This document shows positions 17,888 through 26,644 of a stretch of DNA of 64,000 bases, piece by piece. Source of the stretch: JBDHBD01 sp039586095 (lineage in GTDB: Bacteria > Gemmatimonadota > Gemmatimonadetes > Palauibacterales > Palauibacteraceae); assembly GCA_039586095.1 (NCBI GenBank), contig JBDHLB010000016.1, positions 1 through 64,000 of the forward strand. Reading direction: 5' to 3'. Both the position numbers and the translations under genes were made by a program. The notes below the pieces were generated by a model that made no database searches, was not told the DNA's origin, and saw only the letters and a list, made by a program, of their open reading frames with translations. The stretch's first letter is position 1. Each line of letters begins with the position of its first letter.

Positions 17888-18037
17888 CTCGGCCCGCCGG
17901 CCAAGCCGGTCGGGAGCCCCCCATCCGGCCCGCTGTCGCTGAATTGCCCGCCTCCGAGAGGGCGCATAGGTTGGCGGCGATCGCTGCCCGAGGATCCGAC
18001 GCCGCCGGTCATCTTCAAAGGACACAGCGTTTCTCTT

Positions 18038-19108
18038 ATGGCTGAGGCAATGAAGGAGCTGCTGGGCCGTCTGCTCGACGCCCCGGGGCCGTCCGGCTAC
18101 GAGTCGGCGGCGGCCGCCGTATGGCGGGAGGAAGCGGGGACGTTTGCCGAACGCGTGTGGCAGGACGTGTCCGGCAACGCGTTCGCCGAGATCGGAGGCG
18201 CGGGCAGCCCCACGGTGATGCTTGCCGGCCACCTGGATGAGATCGGACTCATCGTCCACCATATCGACACGAAAGGCTTCCTCTGGGTGAAGCCGATCGG
18301 AGGATGGGATCCACAAGTGCTGGTCGGGCAGCGAGTCGACATCCTGGCGCGTGATGCCGCGGTTCCCGGTGTGATCGGACGCCGGGCGGTCCACCTGCTG
18401 TCGAACGAGGAGCGTGACAAGCCGGTCAAGATGAAGGACGTATGGATCGATATCGGCGCCGGGAGCCGGGACGCGGCCCAGAAGCGGGTGCGGATCGGCG
18501 ACCCGGCCGTGATCCGTTCGGATACGCTGGAGCTGGGTGATGATGCGGTGGCCGCCCGGTCCATCGACAACCGGATCGGGGCCCTCGTCGCCCTGGAAGC
18601 GTTGCGCCGGGCGGGAGAGAAAGGCGCACGAGCGCGGATCGTCGCCGTGGGGACCACGCAAGAGGAGATCGGTGCCCGCACCGGCGGCGGCGCGCGCACG
18701 AGCAGCTACGGTCTCGAGCCCGACGCAGCGATCGTGATCGATGTCACGCACGCGACCGACCACCCTCAAGTGGACGCGCACGAGCACGGCGAGATCGCGC
18801 TGGGAAGCGGTCCGGTGCTGGGTCGCGGTGCGGCCGTAAACGCCACGTTGTTCGAAGGTCTCGCTGAAACCGCAGACCGGGCAGGGATTCCGTATCAGCT
18901 CCAGGCCCTTCCCGCTTCGACGGGGACGGACGCGGACGGCATCTACATGACTCGTAGCGGGGTGGCAACGGCGGTCGTGAGCATACCGAACCGCTACATG
19001 CATACGCCGAACCAGCTGGTCGACATGGGCGACGTGCGCCACGCGTGCGAGCTCATCTCTACCTACCTGGCGACGTTGACGAATGAAGGCGGTTTCGAGT
19101 CCGGGTAA
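18038..19108 (+). CDS. M42 family metallopeptidase (tetrahedral aminopeptidase)
   Basis: A 356-residue M42 di-metal aminopeptidase predicted to trim peptides in the cytoplasm as a large oligomer. Metal and catalytic motifs: LAGHLDEIGLIV (His-Asp, around 61-72), RSIDNRIGALVALEAL (bridging Asp), TTQEEIGARTGG (catalytic Glu and metal Glu), DVTHATDHP (metal Asp) and MHTPNQLVDM with a late His. The PDZ-like inserted domain typical of M42 spans about 75-165. All ligands appear present. It begins a run of plus-strand genes after a 150-bp gap. Confidence 0.93.
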   Translation: MAEAMKELLGRLLDAPGPSGYESAAAAVWREEAGTFAERVWQDVSGNAFAEIGGAGSPTVMLAGHLDEIGLIVHHIDTKGFLWVKPIGGWDPQVLVGQRVDILARDAAVPGVIGRRAVHLLSNEERDKPVKMKDVWIDIGAGSRDAAQKRVRIGDPAVIRSDTLELGDDAVAARSIDNRIGALVALEALRRAGEKGARARIVAVGTTQEEIGARTGGGARTSSYGLEPDAAIVIDVTHATDHPQVDAHEHGEIALGSGPVLGRGAAVNATLFEGLAETADRAGIPYQLQALPASTGTDADGIYMTRSGVATAVVSIPNRYMHTPNQLVDMGDVRHACELISTYLATLTNEGGFESG

Positions 19109-19136
19109 TCGGGACTTTCCGCCCAGGGGTCTGCAG

Positions 19137-19394
19137 ATGGATCGCAAGATCAAGGCAGCCGGCGACACGTGGCAGTGTCGCCTGAGCGCGGAAGCGAGTG
19201 AGCCGGACGTGCGGCCGCTCGTGTTCTTCTGTGTCACGAACGACCAGAGGCCGTATCGGGTCGTGGAGGTGTCTCGCGACCGGATCGACGGACCCGACGC
19301 CCTCGCGGCGCTCTCCGACGAGGATCTGGAAGCCCTGTTCGAGGCGGCTCGCTCCATGGGGTTCCCGCGGGATTATCCCACGTACGGCGGGTGA
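19137..19394 (+). CDS. conserved small hypothetical protein (85 aa)
   Basis: An 85-residue acidic protein (MDRKIKAAGDTWQCRLSAE ... RDYPTYGG). The ATG at 19137 has AGGGG at good spacing; an earlier in-frame ATG at 19083 overlaps the M42 gene and lacks such a site. Predicted beta strands (WQCRLSA, PLVFFCVTN, YRVVEVS) are followed by a helical tail (ALSDEDLEALFEAARSMG). No catalytic motif. Its stop overlaps the GTG of the PHP phosphoesterase gene, so the two are translationally coupled. Function unknown. Confidence 0.7.
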   Translation: MDRKIKAAGDTWQCRLSAEASEPDVRPLVFFCVTNDQRPYRVVEVSRDRIDGPDALAALSDEDLEALFEAARSMGFPRDYPTYGG

Positions 19395-20299
19395 CCGTCC
19401 GCCGCACCACCGTGATGGGCGATGCCAGGGGGACCGGGGGTGCCGACGCCGAAGGTCCGGTCGACCTGCACCTCCACTCGAATGCATCCGACGGCACGCT
19501 GCCACCGGGCGCGGTCATCCATCGCGCCGCTTCCCTCGGCCTGTCCGGCGTCTCGCTCACCGATCACGACACGGTAGAGGGCCTGTCCGAGGCCGCTCGG
19601 GAAGCGGCACAGCACGGTCTGGCCTTCCTGCCCGGCGCGGAGCTGTCGGCCAATGAGCCCGGTCGCTCCGTGCACGTGCTCGCCTACGGATTCGACCTCG
19701 ACGACGCCGACATGTTGAAGTTCCTGGCCGCGTATCGCCGTGACCGGGTACGCCGGGCCCGCGAGATTGCGGAACGCTTTCGTGCCCTGGGTGTGCCCCT
19801 GGAGTACGAAGAGGTGGAGAGGGAGGCTGGTCGGGCGGCGCCCACCCGCGCTCACATCGCTCGGGCGCTCGTCCGCTGCGGTCTGATCAACGGGCAGGAG
19901 GAGGTGTTCCGCCGGTATCTGTCTCGCGGCCGTCCCGCGTTCGTGGAAAAGCGCCCCACGCCGCCGGCCGAAGTGTTCGAGCGTGTTCACGCCGCCGGTG
20001 GCGTCGCCGTGCTCGCACATCCGGGTCGTGAGCACGGCGCGCGGGAGATCCGCCGCTGGGCGAGTGAAGGTCTCGACGGGGTCGAGGTGCGACACCCGAG
20101 CAATTCCCCGGACGTTCGGCAGCGGCTCGCGAGTCTGGCACGAGAGCTCGATCTGCTCTGCACCGGCGGGTCCGACTGGCACGGTCCGGGCACGCACCGT
20201 GCGGACCTCGGCTCGGAGCGGGTTCCACGCAGCTGGCTGGATACGCTCGCCGCTCGGTGCGGCGTCGAGCTGAACGGCGGACCGACACGGGAACCCTGA
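19391..20299 (+). CDS. PHP domain phosphoesterase (3',5'-nucleoside bisphosphatase-like)
   Basis: A 302-residue PHP-domain metal-dependent phosphoesterase. Conserved motifs: DLHLHSNASDGT (motif I, metal His-x-His), SLTDHDTVEG (motif II), the GAELSA Glu, an internal APTRAHIARALV segment, VLAHPG (motif III) and CTGGSDWHG (motif IV). The inserted RAHIARAL region is typical of the YciV/RNase AM-type subgroup, which acts on 3',5'-bisphosphates and short RNA ends; specificity here is inferred. The GTG start lies in a GTGA overlap with the preceding gene. Confidence 0.88.
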   Translation: MTVRRTTVMGDARGTGGADAEGPVDLHLHSNASDGTLPPGAVIHRAASLGLSGVSLTDHDTVEGLSEAAREAAQHGLAFLPGAELSANEPGRSVHVLAYGFDLDDADMLKFLAAYRRDRVRRAREIAERFRALGVPLEYEEVEREAGRAAPTRAHIARALVRCGLINGQEEVFRRYLSRGRPAFVEKRPTPPAEVFERVHAAGGVAVLAHPGREHGAREIRRWASEGLDGVEVRHPSNSPDVRQRLASLARELDLLCTGGSDWHGPGTHRADLGSERVPRSWLDTLAARCGVELNGGPTREP

Positions 20300-20311
20300 G
20301 GTGTTGAACAA

Positions 20312-20343
20312 GACGGAACAAGGTTGAGTACGACGGAACAAGG
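20312..20343 (+). repeat. 12-bp direct repeat, 20-bp period, upstream of trxB
   Basis: GACGGAACAAGG occurs at 20312-20323 and again at 20332-20343, exactly 20 bp apart, about two helical turns. It sits 15 bp before the trxB start in a 59-bp gap. The arrangement would suit a transcription factor binding the same DNA face, but it may also be a short duplication. Confidence 0.5.
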
Positions 20344-20358
20344 CGACGACCGACAGGA

Positions 20359-21363
20359 ATGGCGAACGGAAGCATGCAAGATATGACGATTCAGGATCAC
20401 GAGATGATCATTATCGGCGCCGGCCCGGCAGGGCTGTGCGCGGCTCTGTACGCCGGCCGTTCAGAGCTGGATGCGGTGCTGTTGGAGCTCGGGGTGCCGG
20501 GCGGCCAGCTCCTGTTGACGGATCTGGTGGATGACTATCCGGGCCTCGAAGAGGTGGGCGGCATGGAGCTGGCGCAACGGATGGCGGATCACGCGAAGCG
20601 CTTCGGCGTGGACGTCACGACGGCTCGGGTCGAGCGCGTGGAGCGGGATGACGAAGGTCGGTTCGTCGTCGAGACCGAGGGAGGGACGACGTATCGGGCA
20701 CCCGCCGTCGTCTACACGGCCGGCGGGACGCCTCGGATGCTCGATGTTCCCGGCGAGAGCGAGTATACGGGTCGAGGCGTAAGCTACTGCGCCATCTGCG
20801 ACGGCGCGTTCTTCAAGGACGAGGAGATCGCCGTCGTCGGGGGCGGCGATGCGGCCGTCGAAGAGGCGGACTTTCTGACTCGCTATGCCTCGAAGGTGAC
20901 GGTCATTCACCGTCGCGACGAGCTCCGCGCGCAGGCCGTGTTGCAGCAGAGGCTGCTCAAGAATCCCAAGGTGGAGGTGATCTGGGATACCGTGGTCGAG
21001 GAGATCCGCGGCCAGCCGACCGGCGTGACCGCGCTACAGCTGCGCAACGTGAAGAGCGGTGAAACGTCGGAACTTCCCGTGTCCGGCGTGTTTATCTTTA
21101 TCGGGTTCCTGCCCAACGTGGACATTCTGAGCGAGCACGTGGAGCACGATCCGGCGGGCTACATTGTGACGGACCGTGACATGCGCACCTCGATACCGGG
21201 TCTGTTCGTGGCAGGCGACGTGCGTTCGCAGCTCGTCAGACAGATCACGACGGCGGTGGGCGACGCGACGACTGCGGTGTTCGCGGCCGAGAAATACCTG
21301 AAGGAGCTGGAAGAGGCGGAGCACGAGGCAACGGTGGCGACGCCGGCCTCGGTGTCCTCGTAG
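20359..21363 (+). CDS. trxB: thioredoxin-disulfide reductase
   Basis: A 334-residue flavoprotein that uses NADPH to reduce thioredoxin. The FAD fold begins IIIGAGPAGLCAALYAGRS (17-35), the redox-active centre is CAIC (144-147), the NADPH site is VVGGGDAAVEEADFL with HRRDELRA, and the C-terminal FAD motif is GLFVAGDVR. All key residues are present and the length is typical, apart from a 25-residue acidic/Ala tail. ATG at 20359 has AGGA upstream; ATGs a few codons later would also give a complete protein. The iron-sulfur carrier gene follows 10 bp later. Confidence 0.95.
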   Translation: MANGSMQDMTIQDHEMIIIGAGPAGLCAALYAGRSELDAVLLELGVPGGQLLLTDLVDDYPGLEEVGGMELAQRMADHAKRFGVDVTTARVERVERDDEGRFVVETEGGTTYRAPAVVYTAGGTPRMLDVPGESEYTGRGVSYCAICDGAFFKDEEIAVVGGGDAAVEEADFLTRYASKVTVIHRRDELRAQAVLQQRLLKNPKVEVIWDTVVEEIRGQPTGVTALQLRNVKSGETSELPVSGVFIFIGFLPNVDILSEHVEHDPAGYIVTDRDMRTSIPGLFVAGDVRSQLVRQITTAVGDATTAVFAAEKYLKELEEAEHEATVATPASVSS

Positions 21364-21373
21364 GAGAACGACG

Positions 21374-21745
21374 ATGAGCGAGACGACTCAGCAGGAAGCG
21401 CCACAAGGTACGGAGGAAGTGCTCGTCCACCTCTCTCCGCTCGCGGCCGAGAAGGTACGCGAGTACATGTCGGAGGAGGGCATGACGGAGGGGCTCCTCA
21501 GGGTGAGCGTGCTTCCTGGCGGCTGCTCCGGTTTCGAGTACGGGCTGGAGCTGGATGATGTCGTGCGGGATGACGATTTCGAGTTTCTCTCCCAGGGGGT
21601 TCGCGTGGTCGTCGACCCGTTCAGCGCCCAGTATCTCGCCGGTGTCTCGATCGACTTCACCAGCTCGTTCCAGGGTACCGGCTTCAAGTTCGTGAATCCC
21701 AACGCCACCGGGAGCTGCGGCTGCGGGACCTCCTTCGCGGTCTGA
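21374..21745 (+). CDS. iron-sulfur cluster insertion protein (IscA/ErpA family)
   Basis: A 123-residue A-type iron-sulfur carrier. The three conserved cysteines are present: GGCSGFEYGL (Cys51) and GSCGCGTSF (Cys115 and Cys117). It accepts [2Fe-2S] or [4Fe-4S] clusters and delivers them to client proteins. Clients encoded in this window may include IspG and endonuclease III. It follows trxB by 10 bp with a GAGAACGACG spacer. ErpA and IscA cannot be separated from sequence alone. Confidence 0.92.
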   Translation: MSETTQQEAPQGTEEVLVHLSPLAAEKVREYMSEEGMTEGLLRVSVLPGGCSGFEYGLELDDVVRDDDFEFLSQGVRVVVDPFSAQYLAGVSIDFTSSFQGTGFKFVNPNATGSCGCGTSFAV

Positions 21746-21782
21746 CGTCGGTACGGGGCCACGAGGGCGAAGAGGCCAGGGC

Positions 21783-22424
21783 GTGCACGTTCGTCGGCTG
21801 ACGCTCGGCCCGTTCCAATCGAACTGTTTCCTGGTTGCCGCGGCGCCGGGCAAGGATACCCTCATCATCGATCCCGGGGACGAGTCCGGCCAGATCGCCG
21901 ATGTGCTCAACGAATCGGTGTGCCCGCCGGTCGCAATCCTTCTCACACACGCTCACATGGATCACATCGGGGCCGTCGCGGCGCTCAAGCGGCGCTTCGA
22001 CATTCCGGTGTACCTTCACCCCGCCGATCTGCCGCTGTACGAACACGCCGAGGCGCAGGCCGCCGCGTTCGGTCTGGAGGTGGAGCCGCCGCCCCCGGTG
22101 GATCACGAGCTGGCGCACGGGCAGGAGTTGCGCCTGGCGAGTCTGACGCTCGAGGTACGGCACGCGCCGGGTCATTCGCCGGGGGGAGTGGTCTTCGTCG
22201 CGGAGGGGCACGCCTTCGTGGGAGACTGCGTGTTCGCGGGCTCGATCGGCCGCACGGACCTTCCAGGCGGTGACATGGTGACCCTCCTGCGCTCGATCAA
22301 CGAGCAGATTCTCACGCTGCCGGAGACGACCGTGCTGTACACCGGTCACGGGCCCGAGACGACGGTCGGCCGCGAAGCCGCCGCGAATCCGTTTCTCACG
22401 GGGGCGTTCGGATGGAGCCTCTGA
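21783..22424 (+). CDS. MBL-fold metallohydrolase (glyoxalase II-like)
   Basis: A 213-residue metallo-beta-lactamase-fold hydrolase. THAHMDHIGAV is the HxHxDH metal motif (around 55-65), HAPGHSPGG supplies the next His, GDCVFAGSIGRTDLPGGD the bridging Asp, and YTGHGPETT the last His. The RTDLPGGD ending and length match small glyoxalase II/YcbL-like proteins that cleave thioesters or related metabolites. GTG start. Its last codons overlap a 54-residue cysteine-rich ORF. Confidence 0.9.
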   Translation: MHVRRLTLGPFQSNCFLVAAAPGKDTLIIDPGDESGQIADVLNESVCPPVAILLTHAHMDHIGAVAALKRRFDIPVYLHPADLPLYEHAEAQAAAFGLEVEPPPPVDHELAHGQELRLASLTLEVRHAPGHSPGGVVFVAEGHAFVGDCVFAGSIGRTDLPGGDMVTLLRSINEQILTLPETTVLYTGHGPETTVGREAAANPFLTGAFGWSL

Positions 22425-22576
22425 AGGACATCGGGCGCCTTCGCGTGCGCCGGGAGGCCGAGCTGTCGCCCTGTCTGCGCTGCGGTGTCCCGCTCCCCCG
22501 TCGTCGAGTCGGGTGTAAGGGTGGCCAGTGTCCCAACTGTCGGCACCCTTACCCGCACGGCGACTGCTCCGACTAG
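22412..22576 (+). CDS. mini zinc-ribbon-like CxxC protein (54 aa)
   Basis: A short ORF beginning MEPLKDIGRLRVRREAEL, with ATG at 22412 overlapping the MBL gene by 13 bp and a TAG three bases before the likely GTG of the DHH gene. It carries CLRC, then a single Cys in VGCKGG, then CPNC, HPYPH and a final Cys: two CxxC knuckles plus His/Cys, a pattern consistent with a small zinc ribbon. A GGGGG run is a weak ribosome site, and coupling to the MBL stop is likely. No homologue recognised; it could bind nucleic acid or protein. Confidence 0.5.
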   Translation: MEPLKDIGRLRVRREAELSPCLRCGVPLPRRRVGCKGGQCPNCRHPYPHGDCSD

Positions 22577-22578
22577 CG

Positions 22579-23664
22579 GTGACCGAACCGGCATCGGGCT
22601 CGGAGCCCGTCCCGAGGTCGGATCGGGCCGAGCGGCTCGGCCGGCTCCTCGACGCCGTGGAAGACGCGGACCGCCTGCTGGTCCTGACGCACGACAACCC
22701 GGATCCGGACGCGCTCGCGGCCGCCGCGAGCCTCGCTTTCCTCATGCGTGAGACGGCAAACATCGCCACGACCGTAGTGTTCGGGGGGATCGTGGGGAGG
22801 GCGGAGAACCGCGCGCTGATTCAGGAGATGGGGCTCGAATTTCGACGCGTGGACGCGCTCGAGGAAGCGAGCTCCTCACCCGTCGCACTCGTGGACACGC
22901 AACCCAGGGCCGGCAACAACTCGCTGCCACCCGGTCGCATCGCGTCCATCGTGTTGGACCATCACCCGCGGCGGGCCGAGACCACGGCGGCGACCTTCGC
23001 CGACGTACGACCGGAGTACGGGGCCAGCTGCTCGCTGCTGGTGGAGTATCTGCGCACGGCGGACCTGGAGCCGGGCCCGGAGCTCGCTACCGCGCTGTTC
23101 TACGGGATCCAGTCCGAGACGATGGATCTGGGACGCGAGACCTCCCCTGCCGACGTCGAAGCGAGCATGTACCTGTATCCGCTTTCGGATCCCGAGGCGA
23201 TCTCGCGAATCCGGCACGCGCGAGTGCCGGCTGGTTACTTCCGATCGCTGCACGACGCCGTGGAGAACGCGAGACGTTTCGGGACCGTGGTGACGGTCCC
23301 GCTGGGCGTACTCCCGTACCCGGACATGGTGGCGGAGATGGCCGATCTGTTCATGAAGATGGCCGGAGTCCGATGGACGATCGCCAGCGGCCGGCACCGC
23401 GATACGCTGCTTCTTTCCGTGCGCACCTACGATGCGAAGGGGCACGCCGGGTCGCTGGTACAGGAAGCGGTGGGTGATCGTGGCTCGGCGGGCGGCCATG
23501 GAACGCTGGCGGGTGGCCAGGTGGACGTGAGCCAGCGCTCCGAAGAAGACGTGGCTGCCCTGCAGGATGAGCTGATTCGCGACCTCCTCGCCTCCCTGGG
23601 TGTGGCCGACGAGCCGGCACGTCCCCTCGTCCCCGAGGACGGCGCGGCGGAGAAAAAGGTGTAG
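22579..23664 (+). CDS. DHH family phosphoesterase (NrnA-like)
   Basis: About 361 residues of a DHH/DHHA1 phosphoesterase. LVLTHDNPDPDALAAAASLAFL is the DHH metal motif I, VDTQP motif II, IVLDHHPRRAE motif III, and the C-terminal GGHGTLAGGQVDVS is the substrate-binding DHHA1 signature. Family members degrade nanoRNA, pAp or cyclic dinucleotides. I chose the GTG at 22579, just after the CxxC ORF stop; GTG at 22528 is in frame but lies inside that ORF. A paralogue is at 26835. Which substrate each uses is not readable. Confidence 0.82.
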   Translation: MTEPASGSEPVPRSDRAERLGRLLDAVEDADRLLVLTHDNPDPDALAAAASLAFLMRETANIATTVVFGGIVGRAENRALIQEMGLEFRRVDALEEASSSPVALVDTQPRAGNNSLPPGRIASIVLDHHPRRAETTAATFADVRPEYGASCSLLVEYLRTADLEPGPELATALFYGIQSETMDLGRETSPADVEASMYLYPLSDPEAISRIRHARVPAGYFRSLHDAVENARRFGTVVTVPLGVLPYPDMVAEMADLFMKMAGVRWTIASGRHRDTLLLSVRTYDAKGHAGSLVQEAVGDRGSAGGHGTLAGGQVDVSQRSEEDVAALQDELIRDLLASLGVADEPARPLVPEDGAAEKKV

Positions 23665-23666
23665 GA

Positions 23667-24941
23667 GTGATTCGCATCGGGCTCACGGGCACGCTTGGAG
23701 CCGGCAAGAGCACGGTAGCCGCCCTGTTCGAGCGGTGGGGCGCGCAGAGAATCGACGCCGACGAGCTGGCTCGCGAGGCCGTGCAGCCCGGGGGTCCGGC
23801 GCTGGACGAGATCGTTCGAGTCTGGGGCGACGAGGTGCTCAACGAGCGTGGCGAGCTCGATCGGGCAGCCATGCGCGGGCTCGTGTTCCGAGACCCGGAG
23901 GCCCGCCGTCGGCTCGAGTCGATCGTGCACCCCGAGGTCGGAAGACTGCGCGAGCGCCGGTTGGAGCATGCGCGAGCCCAAGGCGTGGCCGTGGTCGTCG
24001 AAGAGATTCCGCTGCTGTTCGAGGTCGGGCTGGAGGACCAGTTCGACGTCGTGATCGTCGTCGATGCACCGATCGATGTCCGGAGAGACCGCGTGGGGCG
24101 ACAGCGCGGACGCGCCGCCGAAGAGTTCGACGAGATGAACGCCTCGCAGCTGTCGGCCGAGGAGAAGCGGAGACGGGCCGACCATGTGCTCGACAACGGG
24201 GGCAGCCACCAGGCCCTGGAAGCATCGGCTCGACGGATATGGGAACGGATCGTGGGCGAAACCGCGTCGACCGACCCGGGGTCCTCGCGGTGGAGAGTCG
24301 ACCTGCACGTCCACACCTCGTACTCACACGACTCGCTCAGCGTGCCCGAGGCCGTCATCGAGCACGCACACCGCGCCGGCCTCGATCGGCTCGCGGTGAC
24401 AGACCACAATGAGATCGACGGAGCGCTGCGGGCGCGAGAGCTGTCTCCCGATCTGATCATCGTGGGAGAGGAAGTTCGAACGGCCGAGGGTCTCGACCTG
24501 ATCGGCCTGTTCATCGAGGACCGGATCCCGCGAGGTCTGCGTTTCGAGGAGGGCGCGGCCGAAATTCGGCGGCAGTCCGGTATCGTATATCTCCCGCACC
24601 CCTTCGACCGCTACAGGGGGGCGAAACGCTCCTTCCTCGACGGAGTGGTGGAGTGCGTGGACGTGGTGGAGGGGCTCAACGCACGCGTGCACTCCCGTCG
24701 ACGGAACGAGCTCGCCGTGGCCTGGGCGCGAGCCCACGGGCTGCCGCTCGGGGCGGGCAGCGATGCGCATCTGCTCGAGGAGGTAGGCCGCGCGTGGGTC
24801 GAGTTGCCCGCCTTCGAGGACGCCCCGGGCTTCCTCGCCGCGACCTCGCGAGGACGGATCGGTGGACGGCGGTCGGGTCACTGGGTTCACTTCGGCTCTA
24901 CGTGGGCCAAGCTTCGCAAGAAAGCGGGTTTTCTTGCATGA
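23667..24941 (+). CDS. coaE: CoaE-PHP fusion: dephospho-CoA kinase with C-terminal PHP domain
   Basis: A 424-residue two-domain protein. Residues 1-195 are dephospho-CoA kinase, which adds the 3' phosphate that completes coenzyme A: P-loop LTGTLGAGKSTVA (7-19), RIDADELAREAV, a lid with RRDRVGRQRGR, and HVLDNGGS. After a short linker, about residue 211 onward is a full PHP domain: RVDLHVHTSYSHDS, AVTDHNEIDGA, YLPHPFDR and AGSDAHLLEE. CoaE normally ends near residue 200, so the fused phosphoesterase is unusual. No stop or frameshift separates the domains. GTG start two bases after the DHH stop. Confidence 0.9.
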   Translation: MIRIGLTGTLGAGKSTVAALFERWGAQRIDADELAREAVQPGGPALDEIVRVWGDEVLNERGELDRAAMRGLVFRDPEARRRLESIVHPEVGRLRERRLEHARAQGVAVVVEEIPLLFEVGLEDQFDVVIVVDAPIDVRRDRVGRQRGRAAEEFDEMNASQLSAEEKRRRADHVLDNGGSHQALEASARRIWERIVGETASTDPGSSRWRVDLHVHTSYSHDSLSVPEAVIEHAHRAGLDRLAVTDHNEIDGALRARELSPDLIIVGEEVRTAEGLDLIGLFIEDRIPRGLRFEEGAAEIRRQSGIVYLPHPFDRYRGAKRSFLDGVVECVDVVEGLNARVHSRRRNELAVAWARAHGLPLGAGSDAHLLEEVGRAWVELPAFEDAPGFLAATSRGRIGGRRSGHWVHFGSTWAKLRKKAGFLA

Positions 24942-25050
24942 GGCGTCCGGCCGGGGTTAGCGTGGCTCCTTCGCTTTCGGCCGGTTCCGCCGCATATGGG
25001 AGCCTGCGGCCGGGGATCCGGGCGGGAGAGAGGAAGACGGAGGTCGAGGA

Positions 25051-26634
25051 GTGACGGCAGACGCACACGGGCGAGAGCAGTGGGCCACCCGCATCGGTCT
25101 CATCCTGGCGATGGCGGGGAATGCCGTCGGGCTGGGCAACTTCCTTCGCTTCCCGGTGCAGGCCGCCCAGAACGGCGGCGGCACCTTCATGATCCCCTAC
25201 TTCATCTCCTTCCTGCTCCTGGGGATCCCGCTCATGTGGATCGAGTGGACCATCGGGCGCTACGGAGGGCGCTACGGGCACGGCAGTCTGCCGGGGATGT
25301 TCGACGTGTTGGGCGACCGGAAGCGGAAGGCGCTCAAATATCTGGGGGCGCTCGGATTGCTCATCCCGCTGGTCGTGTTCATCTACTACACGTACGTGGT
25401 GTCGTGGATGCTCGGCTTCAGCTTCTTCAGTCTGATCGGCGATTACTTCGGGCTGGCCGACATCTCGCAGATGCGGGACTACCTGTACTCGTATCAGAAC
25501 ATCTTCGACCCCTCCGCCCACGGCGGGAAGGTCGCGCTGCTGTTCTTCGTCATCACGCTCGCGTTTCTGGGCTGGATCCTGTCACGGGGGATCAGCGGAG
25601 GGATCGAGAAACTGGCACTCGTCGGAGTGCCGTTGCTGTTCGCCTTCGCGATCGTGCTCATGATCCGTGTGCTCAGCCTGCCCGAGGAAGCAGCGACACC
25701 GGCTGAGGGGCTCAACTTCATCTGGAATCCGACCTGGTCCCTTCTCGGAGACCCGCGCGTGTGGGTGGCGGCCGCGGGTCAGATGTTCTTCACCCTGTCC
25801 CTGGGCGCGGGACACGTGCACGCGTACGCCTCGTACCTGCACCGCGACGACGACATTGCGCTCACGGGCCTCACCACGGCGTCCACCAACGAGTTCGCGG
25901 AGGTCGTGTTGGGCGGTACGATCGCGATCACCGCAGCGGTCGTCTTTTTCGGCGTGAGCGGGGCGGTGGCGATCGCGGAGGGCGGCACCTACGACCTGGG
26001 GATCGTAGCGATGGGCGTCGTCTTTCAGGGTCTCCCCGGTGCCGCGGGTTGGGGTCAGCTGTTCGGGTTCCTCTGGTTCTTCCTCCTGTTCATCGCGGGC
26101 ATCACCTCCTGCGTGGCTCTGGCGACGCCCACGATCTCCTTCCTGCAGGAGGAGTTCGCCTGGACACGGAAGCGGGCGGCGTACGGAGTCATGGCGCTGG
26201 CTTTCGTGCTCGGCTTGGCGCACGTGCTGTTCTATAGCAACGGGTTCATGGACGAGTGGGATTACTGGGCGGGAACCTTCGGGCTCGTCATTCTCGCGGC
26301 CATCGAGATCATACTGTTTGCGTACATCTTCGGCATCGGACGGGGCTGGAAGGAGATCCACCGCGGCGCCGACATCCGCGTTCCCTCCATCTATCGGCCG
26401 ATCATGCAGTGGGTCACCCCGCTGTTTCTTATCGTCCTGCTCGTGTGGTGGGGCGTGGAGCAGGCCGTGCCCACGCTGTTGATGGAGAACGTGCAGGATC
26501 CCGCCACCATTCCGTACCGGTGGGCCAGCCGGCTGATGATTCTGGGCATGCTGGCGGTTCTGCTTTGGATGATCAATCGCGCGTGGACCGTGCGCCCGTC
26601 CGCCGAGCGGGCGATGCCGGGCGGCGAGGAATAA
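25051..26634 (+). CDS. sodium-dependent transporter (NSS/SNF family)
   Basis: A 527-residue neurotransmitter:sodium symporter homologue with about 12 hydrophobic helices. The N-terminal WATRIGLILAMAGNAVGLGNFLRFP (11-35) is the hallmark NSS helix 1 with the unwound GNAVGLGN sodium site. TM6 also fits (FFTLSLGAGHVHAYASY). Expected substrate is an amino acid imported with sodium; MetP-type methionine/alanine carriers are likely relatives. GTG start with GGAGG/AGGAG upstream. A 53-residue single-helix ORF follows 10 bp later. Confidence 0.93.
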   Translation: MTADAHGREQWATRIGLILAMAGNAVGLGNFLRFPVQAAQNGGGTFMIPYFISFLLLGIPLMWIEWTIGRYGGRYGHGSLPGMFDVLGDRKRKALKYLGALGLLIPLVVFIYYTYVVSWMLGFSFFSLIGDYFGLADISQMRDYLYSYQNIFDPSAHGGKVALLFFVITLAFLGWILSRGISGGIEKLALVGVPLLFAFAIVLMIRVLSLPEEAATPAEGLNFIWNPTWSLLGDPRVWVAAAGQMFFTLSLGAGHVHAYASYLHRDDDIALTGLTTASTNEFAEVVLGGTIAITAAVVFFGVSGAVAIAEGGTYDLGIVAMGVVFQGLPGAAGWGQLFGFLWFFLLFIAGITSCVALATPTISFLQEEFAWTRKRAAYGVMALAFVLGLAHVLFYSNGFMDEWDYWAGTFGLVILAAIEIILFAYIFGIGRGWKEIHRGADIRVPSIYRPIMQWVTPLFLIVLLVWWGVEQAVPTLLMENVQDPATIPYRWASRLMILGMLAVLLWMINRAWTVRPSAERAMPGGEE

Positions 26635-26644
26635 GGACCGGGCG

